Origin: Actinomycetota bacterium
Lineage (GTDB): Bacteria > Actinomycetota > Acidimicrobiia > IMCC26256 > PALSA-610
Length of the DNA stretch: 5,426 nt
Reading direction: 5' to 3'
NCBI GenBank assembly: GCA_030839105.1
Contig: JAUZEI010000015.1
Span: 1 to 5,426 of the forward strand
Part shown: in pieces, positions 4,863 to 5,426 of the stretch
Layout: every line of letters starts with the position of its first letter
Numbering within the stretch: the first letter of the stretch is position 1
The notes under the pieces: generated by a model
What the model saw: the letters and a program-made list of their open reading frames with translations, nothing else
Told to the model about the DNA's origin: nothing
Database searches by the model: none
Program-made: the position numbers and the translations under genes

Positions 4863-5406
4863 GGTCGTTGCTCGTGTCGTTCGTGTCGGGCGCGCGGTCG
4901 TGGAGCTCCGCGTCCTGGTTCCCGGACACCGGCGCGTGTTCGCTCGCGTGAGCTTCGACCGTGTCGACGTGGCGGATGCTGCTCGCCTCGAACAGCTCGG
5001 GGAGCACGACGCCGTCGGTCCGGCGGCGGAGCCGGTAGCGGGGCCCGGCCGGAGTGCTCATGACCTCGCAGATCTCGAAGCCTTCGACCCAGCGGTCGCC
5101 GATCCGTCCCCGCACTTCGACGGCAGCGTCCTTCGCAGTGAGGCGCACCGCCGGCGTCGGCTCGGCGGTCTGCGGGGGCGCAGGATCCCATGCTGCTCCG
5201 CGCTCGACGAGATCGATGACCGGATCGGGTCCGGCCGGCATCGAGCCGCCGATCACGCGTTCGCGGACATCGACGAACGGCTCGTCGTCCCGCGTTGACG
5301 CACTTGCGCGGGCCTCGTTCGACCGCGCCCGGTCGGCGGCGGGTGCCTCGATGATCGGAACGGCTGCCATCGCCCCGACCACCGCCGCGGCACTGTCGGT
5401 GATCAC
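4828..5406 (-). CDS. Uncharacterised protein, possibly 5'-partial
   Basis: I do not recognise this protein. From the GTG at 5404-5406 it is 192 aa, but the frame stays open to the right edge (upstream residues read LTDLGR) and no clear Shine-Dalgarno sequence precedes the GTG, so the true start may lie outside the window. The first 90 residues are rich in Ala, Pro and charged residues and look disordered, after a mildly hydrophobic start (AAAVVGAMAAVPII, 6-19). A compact core at about 95-148 (VEVRGRIGDRWVEGFEI, then RYRLRRRTDGVVLPELFEASSIRHV) has the alternating pattern of a small beta-barrel of SH3/Tudor type. The tail (149-192) is acidic and polar and ends NAPPHYWTRS. The frame antisense to it gives an Arg/Val-rich product without recognisable pattern, so this strand is preferred. 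Its stop lies inside the end of the methyltransferase gene. Confidence 0.65.
   Translation of the reverse strand: MITDSAAAVVGAMAAVPIIEAPAADRARSNEARASASTRDDEPFVDVRERVIGGSMPAGPDPVIDLVERGAAWDPAPPQTAEPTPAVRLTAKDAAVEVRGRIGDRWVEGFEICEVMSTPAGPRYRLRRRTDGVVLPELFEASSIRHVDTVEAHASEHAPVSGNQDAELHDRAPDTNDTSNDLNAPPHYWTRS
4833..4860. repeat. Inverted repeat in the overlap of two convergent genes
   Basis: AACGCG (4833-4838) and CGCGTT (4855-4860) form a 6-bp inverted repeat with a 16-base loop, almost exactly within the 35-bp coding overlap of the methyltransferase and the - strand gene. With no intergenic space, it is the only visible candidate for a termination structure here. It is short and may be chance. 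Confidence 0.25.
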
Positions 5407-5426
5407 GCGTCCGAGATCGGTGAGAG

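Noticed and set aside
4846..5298. A 150-codon open frame on the + strand opposite the last gene
   Set aside because: Its Arg/Val/Ala-rich product has no pattern, whereas the - strand frame has a plausible folded core. This choice is less secure than the others.
1..5426. Mobile element, phage, defence system or CRISPR array
   Set aside because: There are no transposase or integrase motifs, no terminal inverted repeats, no regularly spaced repeats and no composition break beyond one short AT-richer patch in the mutase.

Overview
This window comes from a GC-rich bacterium. Its protein sequences and codon use look actinobacterial. The mix of genes, and the several starts without a Shine-Dalgarno sequence, would suit a deep-branching lineage such as Acidimicrobiia, but that placement is a guess. 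I see no mobile element, CRISPR array, tRNA or rRNA. The window reads as chromosomal metabolic DNA.

Layout. Bases 1-230 hold the 3' end of atpC (F1Fo ATP synthase epsilon subunit, + strand). Bases 231-425 are non-coding but structured: a nested hairpin with a GTGA tetraloop, a small hairpin, and a strong 13-15 bp stem that probably ends transcription from both sides. glpX (class II fructose-1,6-bisphosphatase) follows on the - strand (426-1418). A 91-bp divergent promoter region separates it from a + strand run: a short-chain dehydrogenase/reductase (1510-2310), an adenosylcobalamin-dependent acyl-CoA mutase catalytic subunit (2320-3933), a small uncharacterised 86-aa protein (3952-4212) and a class I SAM-dependent methyltransferase (4224-4862). 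The methyltransferase overlaps by 35 bp, tail to tail, with an uncharacterised - strand gene that may run off the right edge (4828-5406 or beyond).

How the genes may work together. The most informative gene is the mutase. Homology search alone would probably label it methylmalonyl-CoA mutase, but its two substrate-specificity positions are Phe59 and Gln177. That is the isobutyryl-CoA mutase pattern (Phe/Gln), not the methylmalonyl-CoA mutase pattern (Tyr/Arg). It lacks the C-terminal B12-binding domain, so it needs a separate small subunit that is not in the window. The dehydrogenase lies 9 bp upstream and could act on a hydroxyacyl or ketoacyl intermediate of the same branched-chain acyl-CoA pathway; this is inferred from proximity only. 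No functional link from the 86-aa protein, the methyltransferase or the last gene to the mutase can be shown.

Expression signals. glpX and the 86-aa gene have good Shine-Dalgarno sequences. The dehydrogenase, mutase and methyltransferase do not. The mutase and methyltransferase instead have TANNNT hexamers, formed partly by the preceding gene's stop codon, just upstream of their starts, which suggests internal leaderless promoters.
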